Part shown: positions 6,458 to 7,649 of the stretch, one piece after another
Layout: each line of letters begins with the position of its first letter
Position numbering within the stretch: the first letter of the stretch is position 1
Source of the DNA: Acholeplasmataceae bacterium
GTDB taxonomy: Bacteria > Bacillota_I > Bacilli_A > Acholeplasmatales > Acholeplasmataceae
DNA: 7,649 bases
NCBI GenBank assembly: GCA_030656435.1
Contig: JAUSOA010000014.1
Location: forward strand, 1-7,649
Direction of reading: 5' to 3'
Program-made: the position numbers and the translations under genes
The notes under the pieces: model-generated
Database searches by the model: none
Seen by the model: the letters and a program-made list of their open reading frames with translations, nothing else
Told to the model about the DNA's origin: nothing

Positions 6458-7649
6458 TTATTTTTCTCCTTTTTCATTCAAATAGCTAACCAATGCCTTG
6501 AAATCATTTTTAATTAAAATAGGAGGCTTGCATGCCTTTTCTGCATTCAAAGGATCCTTAAGTCCACTACCTGTCATAATCATAGTTACCGTTTCTAGTG
6601 GTTTAATTATGCCCTTAGAAACTGCCTTTCTAATACCTGCAAGAGCAGTAACTCCGGCTGGCTCTCCAAAAATACCCTCTTTATTACCAAGCTTTCTCAT
6701 ATACTTTAAAATATCCTCGTCATCTACCTTTACCCATGAGCCCTGTGAATTCTTAACTGCGCGTAGTGCTTTAACAGGATTTCTAGGAATTCCTACCGAT
6801 ATGCTATCCGCTATCGTATTTTCCTCTGCTTCCTCTAGTTCAGCGTCCTTTTCAAAGGCATCCACAAATGGGGAACATCCACTGCTTTGTACACCGAGAA
6901 GCTTAGGAATTTTATCAATTAGACCAAGCATAAATAAGTCATAAAAGCCCTTATAAACTCCTGCAATCGTACAACCATCGCCAACCGATACTACAACCCA
7001 ATCGGTAGGTGAAAAATCAAGTTGTTCAGCAATTTCTAGTGCGACTGTTTTCTTTCCTTCTACTAAAAATGGATTGATTGCAGCATTCCTATTATAGTAT
7101 CCATAGTGATCAATCGCCTTTTTGGAAAGCTCATAGGTATCCTTATAATCTCCATCAACCATGATGATGTTCGCACCAAAAATAGAGAGTTGATTCAATT
7201 TTCCAATCGGTGCTCTTTTTGGTACGAAAATAAGTGTTTTCAATCCCATTCTTGCTGCATGACAAGCAAGGCTAGATGCAGCATTTCCAGTGGAACTACA
7301 AGATATTGTTTTATATCCTTTTTCAAGTGCCTTAAGCACTGCAACCCCACTTGCTCGATCCTTTAAGGATCCACTTGGACTCTGTCCTTCATCCTTTATA
7401 TATAAGGATTTAATTCCTAAGGACTTATGTAAGTGATTTGCTTTATAAAGCGGTGTTCCACCTATTTTCAACATTTTATGGATATACTTTGTATCGATAC
7501 CCATGAGTAAATAATACCTCCACATTGAAAAATCAGGATTCACTCTGAAGTAGCATTTGTCTACAAATTTCTTCATCGCATTATAGTCAAATTCTACATC
7601 AAGAATTCCTTTTTCTCCACAGGATGGACATGTATACGATACTTCATTT
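6458..7649 (-). CDS. Threonine synthase-like PLP enzyme (5' end outside window)
   Basis: This fold-type II PLP enzyme is closest to threonine synthase (ThrC), which makes threonine from O-phosphohomoserine. The reading frame stays open upstream of the Met at 7576 to the window edge. The extra 24 residues include YTCPSCGEKG and LDVEFDY, which match the second zinc-ribbon knuckle and following strand found at the N terminus of many threonine synthases. The true start therefore lies beyond 7649. Counted from the Met at 7576, the PLP lysine is K72 in SGSLKDRASG, followed by SSTGNAASSLA (about 94-104) and PKRAPIGKL; later come the phosphate loop VGDGCTIAG and the C-terminal TGSGLKDP motif. It is the first visible gene of the operon, and its 3' end carries the ribosome site of the next gene. 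With ygeY/ygeW downstream and no hom or thrB visible, a role in amino-acid breakdown (lyase or deaminase) is as plausible as threonine synthesis. Confidence 0.87.
   Translation of the reverse strand, partial: NEVSYTCPSCGEKGILDVEFDYNAMKKFVDKCYFRVNPDFSMWRYYLLMGIDTKYIHKMLKIGGTPLYKANHLHKSLGIKSLYIKDEGQSPSGSLKDRASGVAVLKALEKGYKTISCSSTGNAASSLACHAARMGLKTLIFVPKRAPIGKLNQLSIFGANIIMVDGDYKDTYELSKKAIDHYGYYNRNAAINPFLVEGKKTVALEIAEQLDFSPTDWVVVSVGDGCTIAGVYKGFYDLFMLGLIDKIPKLLGVQSSGCSPFVDAFEKDAELEEAEENTIADSISVGIPRNPVKALRAVKNSQGSWVKVDDEDILKYMRKLGNKEGIFGEPAGVTALAGIRKAVSKGIIKPLETVTMIMTGSGLKDPLNAEKACKPPILIKNDFKALVSYLNEKGEK
6466..6471 (-). promoter_or_regulatory. Ribosome binding site that decides the PLP-enzyme start
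   Basis: AAGGAG on the - strand lies inside the last codons of the upstream threonine-synthase-like gene, 9 nt before the ATG at 6456. It falls within the codons that would follow a start at 6477, so it can serve only the 6456 start. It also implies that translation of the two PLP genes is closely linked. Confidence 0.75.

Noticed and set aside
6498..6944. 148-codon open frame on the + strand inside the threonine-synthase-like gene
   Set aside because: It lies wholly antisense to a gene with clear family motifs, has no ribosome site, and has a low-complexity Ser/Ala/Pro composition typical of an antisense shadow.
2889..7649. Selenoprotein gene in the selenium-linked operon
   Set aside because: No in-frame TGA interrupts any of the four coding regions; the only TGA involved is the terminal stop at 5092-5094. 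The selenium link is by family association only.

Overview
The window is AT-rich. It reads as a low-GC Gram-positive or Mollicutes-related bacterium (Bacillota/Mycoplasmatota): strong AAGGAG/GAGGAG-type ribosome sites, tightly packed genes, short intergenic gaps with U-tailed hairpins, and a lysine-, isoleucine- and asparagine-rich proteome. TGG encodes Trp, and one gene ends in TGA, so the standard bacterial code is used rather than the Mycoplasma code. No rRNA, tRNA, mobile element or CRISPR array is visible, and genus cannot be assigned from the sequence alone.

Left part (1-2208), beta-1,3-glucan degradation. A GH81 endo-beta-1,3-glucanase, whose 5' end lies off the left edge, faces a GH16 laminarinase-type lipoprotein tail to tail. 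A hairpin that can terminate in both directions lies between them. The GH16 protein should be anchored on the outer face of the membrane, and both enzymes should attack laminarin or callose-like glucans.

Middle (2209-2888). A 151-bp divergent spacer drives GH16 leftward and a guanine deaminase (guaD-like) rightward. The deaminase ends at a strong 12-bp-stem terminator shared with the operon converging on it.

Right part (2889-7649), a four-gene leftward operon. In transcription order it is: a threonine-synthase-like PLP enzyme (5' end off the right edge, with part of its N-terminal zinc ribbon visible), a second fold-type II PLP enzyme of cysteine-synthase type, a YgeY-family M20 metallohydrolase, and a YgeW-like knotted carbamoyltransferase. 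Junctions are a 1-nt gap, a 4-nt ATGA overlap and an 11-nt gap. ygeW and ygeY are hallmarks of the E. coli ygeW-ygeX-ygeY selenium-linked anaerobic purine/urate catabolic cluster, in which YgeX is 2,3-diaminopropionate ammonia-lyase. No YgeX is present here; two other PLP enzymes occupy its place. With guaD next door, the simplest reading is a variant purine-nitrogen salvage module: guanine is deaminated to xanthine, ring-opened ureido/carbamoyl intermediates are processed by YgeY and YgeW (possibly giving carbamoyl phosphate), and the amino-acid-like remainder goes to the PLP enzymes. The gene calls are firm; this pathway assignment is inference.

Two gene boundaries differ from a simple longest-ORF reading. 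The second PLP enzyme most likely starts at 6456, not 6477. The two edge genes both continue out of the window.
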